Source: Polaribacter reichenbachii (GTDB lineage: Bacteria; Bacteroidota; Bacteroidia; Flavobacteriales; Flavobacteriaceae). Taken from it: DNA of 64,000 bases. The stretch lies in NCBI RefSeq assembly GCF_001975665.1, contig NZ_CP019419.1:3393501-3457500 (forward strand). The letters run 5' to 3'. Each line of letters begins with the position of its first letter. The stretch's first letter is position 1. Under the pieces are notes generated by a model. The model was not told the origin of the DNA. It saw only the letters and a program-made list of their open reading frames with translations, and ran no database searches. Of this stretch, positions 32,732 to 42,249 are shown piece after piece. A program made the translations under genes and the position numbers.

Positions 32732-33958
32732 TTACTTTTTCTTGTTAGATCCTGGTGGTTTTGGCATAAAAGGACTCTCGTTACTGCCCCCTTGTATGCC
32801 AAGTGCAGCATTGTTGGTTGCCTTTAAGCTATATACCAGCACATCACCAGCATGAATTCCGTCTATAATTTGCACATTTACCCCATCACTTGCCCCAACA
32901 GTAACCGGAGTTGGTTTAAGGGTTCCATTTGCTTCTTTTACCCAAACTACTGCGCCTTGTGGTTGTTCGTTTTTATTCGATGGTCCTTGTGGCGCAGTAG
33001 TATTGCCTTTTAACTGCTGATGATAAGCCATTAAAACTAGTGGCTCTGGGCTAAAATTAATCGCTTTAGCCTCTACTGTTAATACATTGTTAAGCTCTAA
33101 GGTATATACAGAAATGGTTGCTGTTAAGCCTGGCTTTAGTTTTAAATCAGGATTATCGGCTTTAATCACCACAGTATAGGTAACCACATTCGAAGTAACA
33201 GTAGGATCTAAACGCACCTGAGTAACTGTACCTTGAAAAGTTTCGCCAATATAAGCATCAACCGTAAACTCAACACGTTGCCCTTCTTTTACCTGACCAA
33301 TATCGGCCTCATCTACATCTGCCTCTACTTGCATTTCTTTTAAATCTTGTGCAATGGTAAATAAAGTAGGTGTACTTAAACTCGCAGCAACCGTTTGCCC
33401 CTCGTCTATGGCTCTCGATAAAACTACTCCGTTAATTGGCGAATAAATATTGGCATATTCTAAATTGGTTTTTGCCGATTGTAAATCTGATAAACGTTGT
33501 GTAACTGTACCTTTAGCCGTATCGTAATTGTATTGCGCTTCATCAAAATCGGCTCTACTAATAACTTGATTGTCGTATAAACTTTGTTGTCTATCATAGA
33601 TCGTCTTCATATAATTTCGCTGATTCACGGCATTATCATAAGCCGCCTGTGCTTGTATTTTGGCTGCTTTTAAATTGGTTTTGTCTAATTCTGCAATCAG
33701 CTGTCCTTCTTTAACAGTACTGTTATAATCTACATAAATATGCTCTACAACACCCGATACTTGTGTACCTACTTCTACCTGAGTAATGGGTTCTATAGTT
33801 CCTGTTGCAGTAACCATTGTAGTTACATTACCAGTTTGAGCAGTAATGGTTTTTGCTTCTATAACTGCAGCCTCTTCTTGGTTCATAAAACTATAGGCTA
33901 CCACTGCAATTGCAACCAGTACAATGCTAATGATGATGATTTTCTTATTTTTTTTCAT
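32732..33958 (-). CDS. MacA-like periplasmic adaptor (HlyD/RND adaptor family)
   Basis: A 408-residue protein with one N-terminal membrane anchor (IIIISIVLVAIAVVAYSF), a barrel-sandwich domain starting GTIEPITQVEVGTQVSGVVEH, a coiled-coil hairpin (about 90-165) and NIYSPINGVVLSRAIDEGQ. The C-terminal tail is Pro/Lys-rich. It links the inner-membrane permease to the TolC-type channel encoded upstream. It lies 11 bp after tolC-like and 6 bp before the ATPase gene. Confidence 0.94.
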   Translation of the reverse strand: MKKNKKIIIISIVLVAIAVVAYSFMNQEEAAVIEAKTITAQTGNVTTMVTATGTIEPITQVEVGTQVSGVVEHIYVDYNSTVKEGQLIAELDKTNLKAAKIQAQAAYDNAVNQRNYMKTIYDRQQSLYDNQVISRADFDEAQYNYDTAKGTVTQRLSDLQSAKTNLEYANIYSPINGVVLSRAIDEGQTVAASLSTPTLFTIAQDLKEMQVEADVDEADIGQVKEGQRVEFTVDAYIGETFQGTVTQVRLDPTVTSNVVTYTVVIKADNPDLKLKPGLTATISVYTLELNNVLTVEAKAINFSPEPLVLMAYHQQLKGNTTAPQGPSNKNEQPQGAVVWVKEANGTLKPTPVTVGASDGVNVQIIDGIHAGDVLVYSLKATNNAALGIQGGSNESPFMPKPPGSNKKK

Positions 33959-33969
33959 GATGATATTCT

Positions 33970-35295
33970 TTAAAGTTTAATTTCTTTTCCTTGATAAAAT
34001 TGTAATAATTGATGATATAATATGTTCAAGTATTTGGCTTGCAAATAGTTTTGTTGTGCGTTGGTATAGGTATTTTGACTGATGACTAAATCTGTTGTAC
34101 TTAAATCGCCTAATTCATACTTCTTTTGTGCTAGTTTATAACTTTGTTCTGCTGCTTCTTTAGAGGCTTCTGATGCCATAACTTGCTCTTGTGCAGAAAG
34201 TGCATTTTGATAAGCGGTTTCTACCTTTTGATAGATGTCTTTTTCTGTAAGTTGCTTTTGAATCTCTGCCTTTTTAATATTGATGTTGGCGGTTTTAACT
34301 GCAGCTTTGGTTTGATTCTTATTAAAAATTGGGATGCTTAACGATAACCCTATTTGTTGGTTAAAATTAACATCAAACTGATCTGAAAACGTATTATCGC
34401 TGATGCTGGTATACCCACTACCTATGCTACCAGTTAGTGCTAAGGTGGGTAAAAAGCCCCCTTTTGCAATTTCTAGTTCCTTTTCGTTAGCTGCAATATT
34501 TACATTACTGGCTTGTATTTCTGGCAAATAAGCTAATGCATTGTTATACACTGCTATTTTGTCTAATTCTAGGTTAATGCTGTTGTTGTTTTCATCAATC
34601 GCAGCGACATTCATATCATCCAAAGGAGACAATTCTAACAATTGTTTTAATTGAATAATGTATTGTTGATAAGTGTTTTTAGCCGCAATTACATTGTATT
34701 TGTTAGTTGCTGCCTGACTTTGCGCTTCTGTGTAATCGCTTAAAGCAATGGTACCCGCATCTAATCTTGCTTTGGCTCTTAGTACTTCGTTTTCTGAAGC
34801 TTTTACATTGTTTTCTGCAATAGCTATGTTTTCTTTGGCATACAATGCTTGCAAATAAGCCTCTAAGATGCTTAAAACAATATTATTTTTTTCTACTTCT
34901 TCTAAAAATACACTTTGTTCTAAAAGCAATTTGCTTTGTTTAATTTGATTGTTGATTTGATTCCCTTGAAACAGTGTCATAGAACTGTTGATATTCACGT
35001 TTGTATTGTGAATTTGATCGGTTACATAATCGCTTGTAATCGGGTCTATGGTGCTACCATTAGAAAAGTTTTGAGAAGCACTACCAAATAAACTTGGTAA
35101 ACGAGACGATTTGGTTTTGTAATAGGCAACTGCAGCATTGTCTTTATCTAGTGCTGCATCTTTTACAGTAATATTATTTGCCAAAGCATAATCGATACAC
35201 TCTTGTAATGTCCATGTTTTTGTGGAAGTCGTAGTTTCTTGTGCTATTGTAAGCTGCGCAAAAAACAAACTTGCTATAAGGATATATATTTTCAT
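33970..35295 (-). CDS. TolC-family outer-membrane channel
   Basis: I start at ATG 35295, giving MKIYILIASLFFAQLTIAQ, a good signal peptide; an upstream in-frame start adds 16 residues that break it. The mature protein has two outer-membrane-efflux repeats rich in long helices (KASENEVLRAKARLDAGTIA and EASKEAAEQSYKLAQKKYELGDLS). It is the first gene of the export operon. The 850 bp upstream is filled by repeats, so its promoter must lie in or beyond them. Confidence 0.93.
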   Translation of the reverse strand: MKIYILIASLFFAQLTIAQETTTSTKTWTLQECIDYALANNITVKDAALDKDNAAVAYYKTKSSRLPSLFGSASQNFSNGSTIDPITSDYVTDQIHNTNVNINSSMTLFQGNQINNQIKQSKLLLEQSVFLEEVEKNNIVLSILEAYLQALYAKENIAIAENNVKASENEVLRAKARLDAGTIALSDYTEAQSQAATNKYNVIAAKNTYQQYIIQLKQLLELSPLDDMNVAAIDENNNSINLELDKIAVYNNALAYLPEIQASNVNIAANEKELEIAKGGFLPTLALTGSIGSGYTSISDNTFSDQFDVNFNQQIGLSLSIPIFNKNQTKAAVKTANINIKKAEIQKQLTEKDIYQKVETAYQNALSAQEQVMASEASKEAAEQSYKLAQKKYELGDLSTTDLVISQNTYTNAQQNYLQAKYLNILYHQLLQFYQGKEIKL

Positions 35296-35399
35296 TTTTT
35301 TCTGTGTTTTTGAATAACACTGTAAAGGTGAACTTATATACATTTATATTAAAGTGTAATAGAAGTTTGCAAGGTTTGACTATACTAGTTGGGTGTTTT

Positions 35400-36180
35400 T
35401 ATCGATGGCTTTTTGGGTATTGGGTGTTTGCTTTTAGCTTTTGGCTTTTAGCGGTTGGATGTTAGCGGTTTGCTGTTAGCTTTTGGCTTTTAGCGGTTGG
35501 ATGTTTAAAGTTCAAAATTCAATATTAAATAAAAGAGTGAGAACTGCCTACCGCATACCGCCTACTGCCTAATGCCTACTAGTGTTAGCTTTTAGCTATT
35601 GGTGGATTAAAGGATAGATTTTATAATGAAAATGCAAACTGCATACTGCTAACTGAAAACTGCACACTGAAGACTGCCTACCGCATACCGCATACTGCCT
35701 ACTGCATACTGCATACTGCCTAAAGCCTACATAAAGTTCAATATTAAATAAAAGAGTGAGAACTGCCTACTAGTGTTAGCTTTTAGCTGTTTGCTTTTAG
35801 CTATTGGTGGATTAAAGGATAGATTTTATAATGAAAATGCAAACTGCATACTGCTAACTGAAAACTGCACACTGAAGACTGCCTACCGCATACCGCCTAA
35901 TGCATACTGCCAACTTCCTACAGCCTAAAGCCTAATGCCTACATAAAGTTCAATATTAAATAAAAGAGTGAGAACTGCCTACTGCATACCGCATACCGCC
36001 TAATGCCTACTAGTGTTAGCTTTTAGCTGTTTGCTTTTAGCTATTGGTGGATTAAAGGATAGATTTTATAATGAAACTGCAAACTGCATACTGCTAACTG
36101 AAAACTGCTAACTGCACACTGAAGACTGCCTACTGCCAACTGCATACTGCCTACTGCCTAATGCCTAAAGCCTCCAATTC
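35400..36180. repeat. Heptamer-rich region with three 205-240-bp direct repeats
   Basis: The region is built of 7-bp units of two kinds, TTTTAGC/TTTTGGC in the left part and TACTGCC/TACCGCA/AACTGCA throughout the rest. It also has three larger direct repeats that share GGTGGATTAAAGGATAGATT (starting near 35601, 35806 and 36046), and a shorter TTCAATATTAAATAAAAGAG segment recurs. No frame or CRISPR-like spacer structure is present. It fills the upstream region of the tolC-like gene and runs into a truncated phosphatase gene. Confidence 0.85.
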
Positions 36181-36345
36181 TTTAAAACCCTTTTTACTGG
36201 GTTGTTCTGCTCTATATAAATCATCACTAATTTTATAAAGATTCTTAAAATGTTTAGAGACTACTTTTTGGTATTTATTTTCTTGAGTATGGGCAAGCTG
36301 TATTGTTAAAATACAGAAAAACGTGAATACAAGAGTGCTTTTCAT
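36151..36345 (-). pseudogene. Truncated phosphatase-like gene, N-terminal fragment
   Basis: A 64-codon frame with signal peptide MKSTLVFTFFCILTIQLAHT, then KNLYKISDDLYRAEQPSKKGFKELEALGI. This last segment is the typical start of secreted dual-specificity/tyrosine phosphatase-like proteins, in which the LGIKTVINLR part and the Cys-x5-Arg site follow. Here the frame passes into the heptamer repeats and stops two codons later, so the catalytic part is missing. The last native codons themselves read like a repeat unit (TTAGGCATTAGGCAG), which may have seeded the expansion. Confidence 0.7.
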
Positions 36346-36421
36346 TTGTCGGTTTTCTATAAAAGAATCAATAATAATGCTAAACCTTAATTTTTAAGAA
36401 TAATTATATGTTAAATTAAAA

Positions 36422-37336
36422 TTATACTAAAATCGTAGTACTCTTGGTTGATTTCTCATTGTCTTCATCAAAATAGAAATCGATTCTACCAAGGTTTAAA
36501 CCATAAGCACCTACTTGATTTATAAGTATGTTTTTGCCTTCACTATTTTTTACGATGGTTGGTTTTGGTAAAAAAGTATGCGTATGTCCGCCAATAATTA
36601 AATCGATGTTTTTAGTCGCTTTGGCAAGGTTTAAATCAGATATTTTATTCGGATTACTTTTGTAATAATAACCTAAATGCGATAAACAGATAATTAAATC
36701 GCACTTCTCTACATTTTTAAGCTGCGCTGTAATATCTTGTGTAATTGTTACAGGATCTAAATAGCCTGTTTCTTTGTACATCTTTTTATTTACTAAACCT
36801 TCTAATTCGATACCTAAACCAAAGATTCCTATTTTAATGCCCTCTTTTACCATAATTTTATACGGTTTTACGTGCGTATCTAAAACAGTATTTTTAAAGT
36901 CGTAATTGGCAGAAACAAAATCGAACTTCGCATTAGGCAATTGTTTGTATAAACCCTCAATCGAATTGTCAAAATCGTGATTCCCAATGGTAGCCACATC
37001 ATACTTTAACATACTCATTAGTTTGAATTCTAATTCGCCACCAAAATAATTAAAATAAGGTGTACCTTGAAAAATATCGCCAGCATCTAATAATAAAGTA
37101 TTGCTATTTTCTTGTCTTATTTGCTGAATTAAAGTCGCTCTTCTGGCTACTCCTCCTCTATTGGGATTTCTACTATGTGTAGCACTAAAAGGTTCTATAT
37201 GACTATGCGTATCATTGGTATGTAAAATAGTAATATGCTTTTGCTTTTTAGCCATCATAGAAGGTAAAACCAAACCACCAGCTAAAGCCAATGTAGAAAC
37301 TGCTCCTGTACGTTTTATAAAATCTCTTCTTTTCAT
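36422..37336 (-). CDS. 5'-nucleotidase/UshA-type metallophosphatase domain, Tat-exported
   Basis: A 304-residue protein with a twin-arginine signal (KRRDFIKRTGAVSTLALAGG). It has the calcineurin-like metal motifs ITILHTNDTHSH (about 34-45), LLLDAGDIFQGTPY, IGNHDFDNS and GGHTHTFLP. It corresponds to the catalytic N-terminal half of UshA-like 5'-nucleotidases and should hydrolyse nucleotide or related phosphoesters in the periplasm. The substrate-binding C-terminal half is encoded by the preceding gene, whose stop overlaps this start (TAATG). Confidence 0.93.
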   Translation of the reverse strand: MKRRDFIKRTGAVSTLALAGGLVLPSMMAKKQKHITILHTNDTHSHIEPFSATHSRNPNRGGVARRATLIQQIRQENSNTLLLDAGDIFQGTPYFNYFGGELEFKLMSMLKYDVATIGNHDFDNSIEGLYKQLPNAKFDFVSANYDFKNTVLDTHVKPYKIMVKEGIKIGIFGLGIELEGLVNKKMYKETGYLDPVTITQDITAQLKNVEKCDLIICLSHLGYYYKSNPNKISDLNLAKATKNIDLIIGGHTHTFLPKPTIVKNSEGKNILINQVGAYGLNLGRIDFYFDEDNEKSTKSTTILV

Positions 37337-38082
37337 TATTTTAGTTTTATACGGTTATCAATTCCTGTTTTTAAAGTATCTACTTTCTGAAAATAATCAA
37401 TAATACAATCCCTCATTTTATAGTCTAAAACCGTTAGTTTTAAAGGATTTTTAAAGAAATTCATTCGATCTCCACCACTTTGTAAATAATCTGTAGTTAA
37501 TACTGAATACGATTTACTTTTATCAAAAGGCTTTCCGTTTATTTTTAGTGTATAATCATTGCCCTTAATGGTTAAATCGATGTTCTGAGACAAAGGATGA
37601 GCAGCCTTAGTTTTTATAAAATATTGAATTAATTCCTCCATTTTATCCCCAGAAAGGGTAACCACAACCAATTCATTTTCAAAAGGCATTACTTTAAAAG
37701 CACGTTCTCTTGTAACTACTCCTTTAGGGATTATTGCACGAATTCCCCCAGAATTAAACATTGAGAAATCGATATTCTTCTTTGTTTTTTTATGAAAAAC
37801 AGGGTTTGCCATTTCTATACATAAATCTGCCAACAAGTTTCCTAAGTTACTTTGTTTACCAATATTTTCTTTGGTTAAATCGATTGGAGCAAACGTTAAA
37901 GGCTCTTGCATATCGTCTGTGAGTTCTTCTTTATAAGGCTTTATTATCTGATTGATATCTTCAGAAGCTACAATTGTAGTATCAATTTTAATATTTTTTC
38001 CGGTGATTTTAGTAACGCTCTGTTCTGTTTTTTTACAAGAAGCTAACAACAGAAAAAGACAAAGAAAATGGGTAAATTTCAT
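37336..38082 (-). CDS. 5'-nucleotidase C-terminal domain, lipoprotein
   Basis: A 248-residue lipoprotein (signal MKFTHFLCLFLLLASC). It contains NLLADLCIEMANPV, FSMFNSGGIRAIIPKGVV, AFKVMPFENELVVVTLSGDKM and TTDYLQSGGDRMNFF, the substrate-binding features of the 5_nucleotid_C domain. Together with the downstream gene it makes one complete two-domain enzyme split over two coupled genes. The lipid anchor would tether the complex. It is divergent from the hybrid regulator gene. Confidence 0.92.
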   Translation of the reverse strand: MKFTHFLCLFLLLASCKKTEQSVTKITGKNIKIDTTIVASEDINQIIKPYKEELTDDMQEPLTFAPIDLTKENIGKQSNLGNLLADLCIEMANPVFHKKTKKNIDFSMFNSGGIRAIIPKGVVTRERAFKVMPFENELVVVTLSGDKMEELIQYFIKTKAAHPLSQNIDLTIKGNDYTLKINGKPFDKSKSYSVLTTDYLQSGGDRMNFFKNPLKLTVLDYKMRDCIIDYFQKVDTLKTGIDNRIKLK

Positions 38083-38253
38083 AATGGTGTTATTTGTCCG
38101 AAAGCTAATAATTTATAGGTTAAAATTCATGTTAATTTTTAATTAATATGTTATTTATATTTTTAGTTATAATAAATACTTTTCTTTTACTTAACGCACT
38201 TTTCACGTTTAAGTAACCTTGTTGTTGTACGCTTGTAAGTTTAAATATACAAG

Positions 38254-41200
38254 ATGACAAGAGGCACTTTTATCGCTTTTTTTATACTATTACAAACTTT
38301 AGGACAAGAGATTAAATTTGAAAACTTTACGGTTAACAACGGACTTTCTAATAATTCTGTAAGAGATATTGAGAACGACGTAAATGGTGGTTTATGGATT
38401 GCTACTTGGGATGGTTTAAATTACTTTGATGGTTATACATTTACCGTTTTTAAAAATGACATTGATGCTAAAAATAGTATTGCAGGTAATTTTATTACCA
38501 AAATAAAACGCGATGCAAAAAACAGAATATGGATTATTACTGAAGATGCAAAAATTAGCAGATATATAGGTAACAAAAAATTTAAAAATTACACATTTAA
38601 AGAAATCCCAAAAAACATTTCTATTTCTAAAAATGGAAATGCATTGGTTTGTACAACTAAAGACTGTTATGAGTTTATTGATGGTCAGTTTATAAAAACC
38701 AAACAAATTATTGAACCCTCTGAAACTGATAAATTAAAAAAACTTTTATTAAACCAATATCCACACCTCTTTATTAATGATGTTTTAAAAGACCAAACAG
38801 GTAACATTTGGTATGCTACTCGTAAAAACGGTTTATTTATTATTAAAAATAAACTCGATAAAAGCAATACCTATCATATAGAAAATTACGTTAAAGACCC
38901 TTATTCTTCTACCAGTTTTAATAGCAATGAAATAGAAACATTACACGAAGACCTTTTTGGTAATATTTGGTTGGGGGCAAAAGATGGCGGAATTTGTATG
39001 GGGTATTCTAATTCTGATAAAATTCTTTCGGTTGCACCTCACCCTATAGAAGCCCCAAACATACCTAATGAAACTTTACGTGCCATAACCAAAGATATAG
39101 AAGGTAAACTTTGGTTGGGCTATTACACCAAGGGCTTGTATTCTTATAACGCTGAATCTAAGAACTACAAGAAATTTAATATTAAAGAAGCAAATCATCA
39201 ACCAGATTGGAAACGTATTCGCTCTTTGTTTACAGCTTCTGATGGAACTATTTGGGCAGGAACTTACGCTGGTATTATAAGAATACAAAAAAATGGAAGC
39301 TATCTTTTATATAAAGCTAAAGATATTTCTAATTTACCTAATAATAGAAATTATTCTATTTACGAAGACAACCACAAACAATTATGGATTGCATGTTGGG
39401 GTGGTGTTGCTAAATTTAATTTAATCAGCAATAGGTTTGAAGCTTTTAAAGGGCAAGAATTATTAACTAAGTATCATATTAGAAATTTAAAGTTTTTAGA
39501 CAATGAACTTATTTTAGCTACTGAAAATCACGGCGTACAATTGTTAGATGTTCGTGAAGGAAAACTCAATAAAATTACTGTACAAAAAGACCTCTCTAAT
39601 TATCATAAAGAAGATAAAAATGTAACAACTAATAGTAAAAACATAAAATTAATTGATATTAAAAATGGCGAATTACAAACTATAAATACCAACAAAGGCC
39701 TTTTAAGTAATAGTATTTATGCTGTTTATAAAGATAAAACTACGGGGTATTATTGGCTAGCCACTTTAGGTGGGTTAAGCATTTATGATAAAGAAAAAGG
39801 GATTATAAAAAACATTACAGAAAAAGAAGGTTTACCCAGTCAGTTAGTATATGGTATATTAACGAACAATAAAGAAGTTTGGATTAGCACCACAAAAGGA
39901 ATTGCAGTAATTAATAAAAATACTTTTTTGGTAAAAGCTTTTTATCCTAAAGGAGGTTGGCAAGTTTCTGAATTTTCTGAAGGCGCTTATTATAAAGATG
40001 CTAAAGGCGATTTGTATTTTGGAGGTATTAACGGATTGAATTATTTTAATCCGAATAACATTCAATTTAATAATGCCAAAGCCAAGCTAAAATTGTTGGT
40101 CGATTATAATGAGAATTTTAATACTAACATTGTTAAAAGCCACAACCACAATCATATTGATATTGATTTGGTGCCTATTCGATTTCCGATAAAAGTAGAA
40201 AAAAACATTTATTACAAATTAGAAGGTAAAGATCATGACTGGATTTTATTGAATGTAAATAACGAAATTAGTTATAGCAATTTAATACCAGGCAATTATA
40301 ACTTTTTAGTAAAAGAAGGTAAAAACAGCAAAACCAAATTGCTATTTTCTTTGCAAATACAAAAACCATTTTACCAAACCGCTCTCTTTTATGTTTTATT
40401 AAGTCTCCTCATTTTAATTGGTGCAATTATTATTATTTATGTTAAAAACAAAGCTGCTATAGCACAAAAAAAGAAATTAGAAGCTAAAATTATTGCACGT
40501 ACCAAAGTTATTGAAAATCAGAAAAAAGATTTGCAGCTCATTAATAGCAAGCTCGATGAAAAGAATAAAGAAATTGTACAACAAAAAGAAAAGTTATTAG
40601 CACTACACAACAATCTTAAAAATGAAGATTTTGAACTAGAAAAATTTAAAACCTTTGTGTTATCAGAATTTCAAGAACCGGTTTCTCAAATTATAAAAAA
40701 AGCTAATGCTTTATCAGAAGATTCAGATCACAAAAAAAGCATTCTACAACAATCTAATCAATTGGTAACATTAATTTCTGAATGGAATTACCTAAGCCAC
40801 ATTAAAGATATTGGGGCTATAAAAACTTCTGCAATTCACCTATTGCCTGTTCTAAAAAACAACATTCATAAATTAGAAAAGTCGTTACACAACAATAAAG
40901 TAGATTTTAATTTTACTATTGATGCAGGCATAAATTGGGTAGAAGTTGATGTTTTACGCTTTCGGTTAATGCTGCAATATTTATTTAACGATATTAGTAA
41001 ATATTCAGATGCAGGTAGTAAATTAGAGGTAAACATCTATTGCAAAAACGCCATATTAAGTTTAGAAATTAACTCTAACAGTAGTCTTTTAATCAACAAT
41101 TGGTATAGTGTTTCGCATTACAGTCCATATTTTAAAGCTTTACAAACTTTGTTATTAGATTTACAAGGCAGGTTTATAAACCATAATTTAAATTCTCTAT

Positions 41201-42069
41201 TTAAAATTACTGTACAAGTGCCCATTAACAGCATTAATATTAAAGAAAAACAGACAGAAACCATTTCTTGGAAACATTTTAATACCCAAGAAAACTTAGC
41301 CAATAATAAAAAAAATGTACTGGTTTTTAGTGACGAAGGTAATTTTGCTACTGCAAATCAAATCTTAGCACAGAGCGATTACAATTTAATCTTCGAGAAT
41401 TTAGCTAGTAATCTAAACTCTGCTACCAAACAAATTCCCATACAAATTATCGTTTTATATCAAGTAAACTTTTCTAAAGAACTCTTGTATTTTATCAATA
41501 ATTCCAGTGAAATTCAAAGAAAACAAATACCAATGATTTACATCTCTGAAGATATTAATTACGAATTAAGAGAACAATCTATCGAATTCGGAATAGACAG
41601 TTTGGTTCAGCTACCTGCCAGTGAATCTTTTATTCAGAAAAAGATGGAATCACTCATCAACAAAAAACATATTTCTACAAAAGAAAATCAATTTCAACAA
41701 AAGATCTTCGACATTTTAACAGATAAAGACCAAGTATTAACTGCCAATGATAAGCTGTTAAAAAAGAGTTTAGAGATTATTAAAAAAGAAATACACAACC
41801 CTGTTTTTAATGTAGAAATGTTGGTAGACCTATTGGCTATTTCTAGAGTAAAATGCTACCGATTATTTAAAGAGCGTTTAAAACAATCGCCTTCTGATGT
41901 AATTATGTCTTTGCGATTGCAAAAAGCAGAAGCCTTGTTAAAAACAAACAAATTAAACATTTCAGAAATTAGTTTTGAATGCGGTTATAACGATCCTAAG
42001 TACTTTGCAAAGACTTTTAAGAAGCATTTTGGCAAAAGTCCTAAAGAATTTAAACAGCAGTTTTATTAA
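38254..42069 (+). CDS. Hybrid two-component-like regulator (HTCS) with degenerate kinase and receiver
   Basis: A 1271-residue protein. Signal or anchor at residues 1-18; periplasmic two-component propeller repeats (NIWYAT, NIWLGAKDGG, TIWAGTYAG, VWISTTKG) to about 610; Y_Y_Y domain about 620-700; TM near 708-730; coiled coil 735-795; then HisKA/HATPase-like (about 795-1005), receiver-like (about 1020-1145) and AraC HTH (about 1165-1271). The H-box reads LSEFQEPV, with Ser where the phospho-His belongs. No DxGxG or GxGxG ATP-lid motifs follow, and the receiver lacks the phospho-Asp and conserved Lys (LVQLP for YITKP). The HTH looks intact. It lies just upstream of SusC/SusD and phosphatase genes, its likely targets. 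Confidence 0.88.
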   Translation: MTRGTFIAFFILLQTLGQEIKFENFTVNNGLSNNSVRDIENDVNGGLWIATWDGLNYFDGYTFTVFKNDIDAKNSIAGNFITKIKRDAKNRIWIITEDAKISRYIGNKKFKNYTFKEIPKNISISKNGNALVCTTKDCYEFIDGQFIKTKQIIEPSETDKLKKLLLNQYPHLFINDVLKDQTGNIWYATRKNGLFIIKNKLDKSNTYHIENYVKDPYSSTSFNSNEIETLHEDLFGNIWLGAKDGGICMGYSNSDKILSVAPHPIEAPNIPNETLRAITKDIEGKLWLGYYTKGLYSYNAESKNYKKFNIKEANHQPDWKRIRSLFTASDGTIWAGTYAGIIRIQKNGSYLLYKAKDISNLPNNRNYSIYEDNHKQLWIACWGGVAKFNLISNRFEAFKGQELLTKYHIRNLKFLDNELILATENHGVQLLDVREGKLNKITVQKDLSNYHKEDKNVTTNSKNIKLIDIKNGELQTINTNKGLLSNSIYAVYKDKTTGYYWLATLGGLSIYDKEKGIIKNITEKEGLPSQLVYGILTNNKEVWISTTKGIAVINKNTFLVKAFYPKGGWQVSEFSEGAYYKDAKGDLYFGGINGLNYFNPNNIQFNNAKAKLKLLVDYNENFNTNIVKSHNHNHIDIDLVPIRFPIKVEKNIYYKLEGKDHDWILLNVNNEISYSNLIPGNYNFLVKEGKNSKTKLLFSLQIQKPFYQTALFYVLLSLLILIGAIIIIYVKNKAAIAQKKKLEAKIIARTKVIENQKKDLQLINSKLDEKNKEIVQQKEKLLALHNNLKNEDFELEKFKTFVLSEFQEPVSQIIKKANALSEDSDHKKSILQQSNQLVTLISEWNYLSHIKDIGAIKTSAIHLLPVLKNNIHKLEKSLHNNKVDFNFTIDAGINWVEVDVLRFRLMLQYLFNDISKYSDAGSKLEVNIYCKNAILSLEINSNSSLLINNWYSVSHYSPYFKALQTLLLDLQGRFINHNLNSLFKITVQVPINSINIKEKQTETISWKHFNTQENLANNKKNVLVFSDEGNFATANQILAQSDYNLIFENLASNLNSATKQIPIQIIVLYQVNFSKELLYFINNSSEIQRKQIPMIYISEDINYELREQSIEFGIDSLVQLPASESFIQKKMESLINKKHISTKENQFQQKIFDILTDKDQVLTANDKLLKKSLEIIKKEIHNPVFNVEMLVDLLAISRVKCYRLFKERLKQSPSDVIMSLRLQKAEALLKTNKLNISEISFECGYNDPKYFAKTFKKHFGKSPKEFKQQFY

Positions 42070-42249
42070 TTGTTTTGTTATTATAGGATTTTCTTAATGT
42101 TAGCGAATTGTTACTGCAACCAAACAACACCCAATCTGTTTCTTTTATATACCAATTTGAACGATTTATACACCTTCTAGAAACCAAAACACCCCTAATG
42201 GAGGGTAGGGAAAACTACTTTTATTTCAATCAAAAAAACTTAAATTAGA

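Noticed and set aside
35400..36180. A CRISPR array
   Set aside because: Units are 7 bp with continuous degeneracy and there are no regular 25-40-bp spacers; no cas genes nearby.
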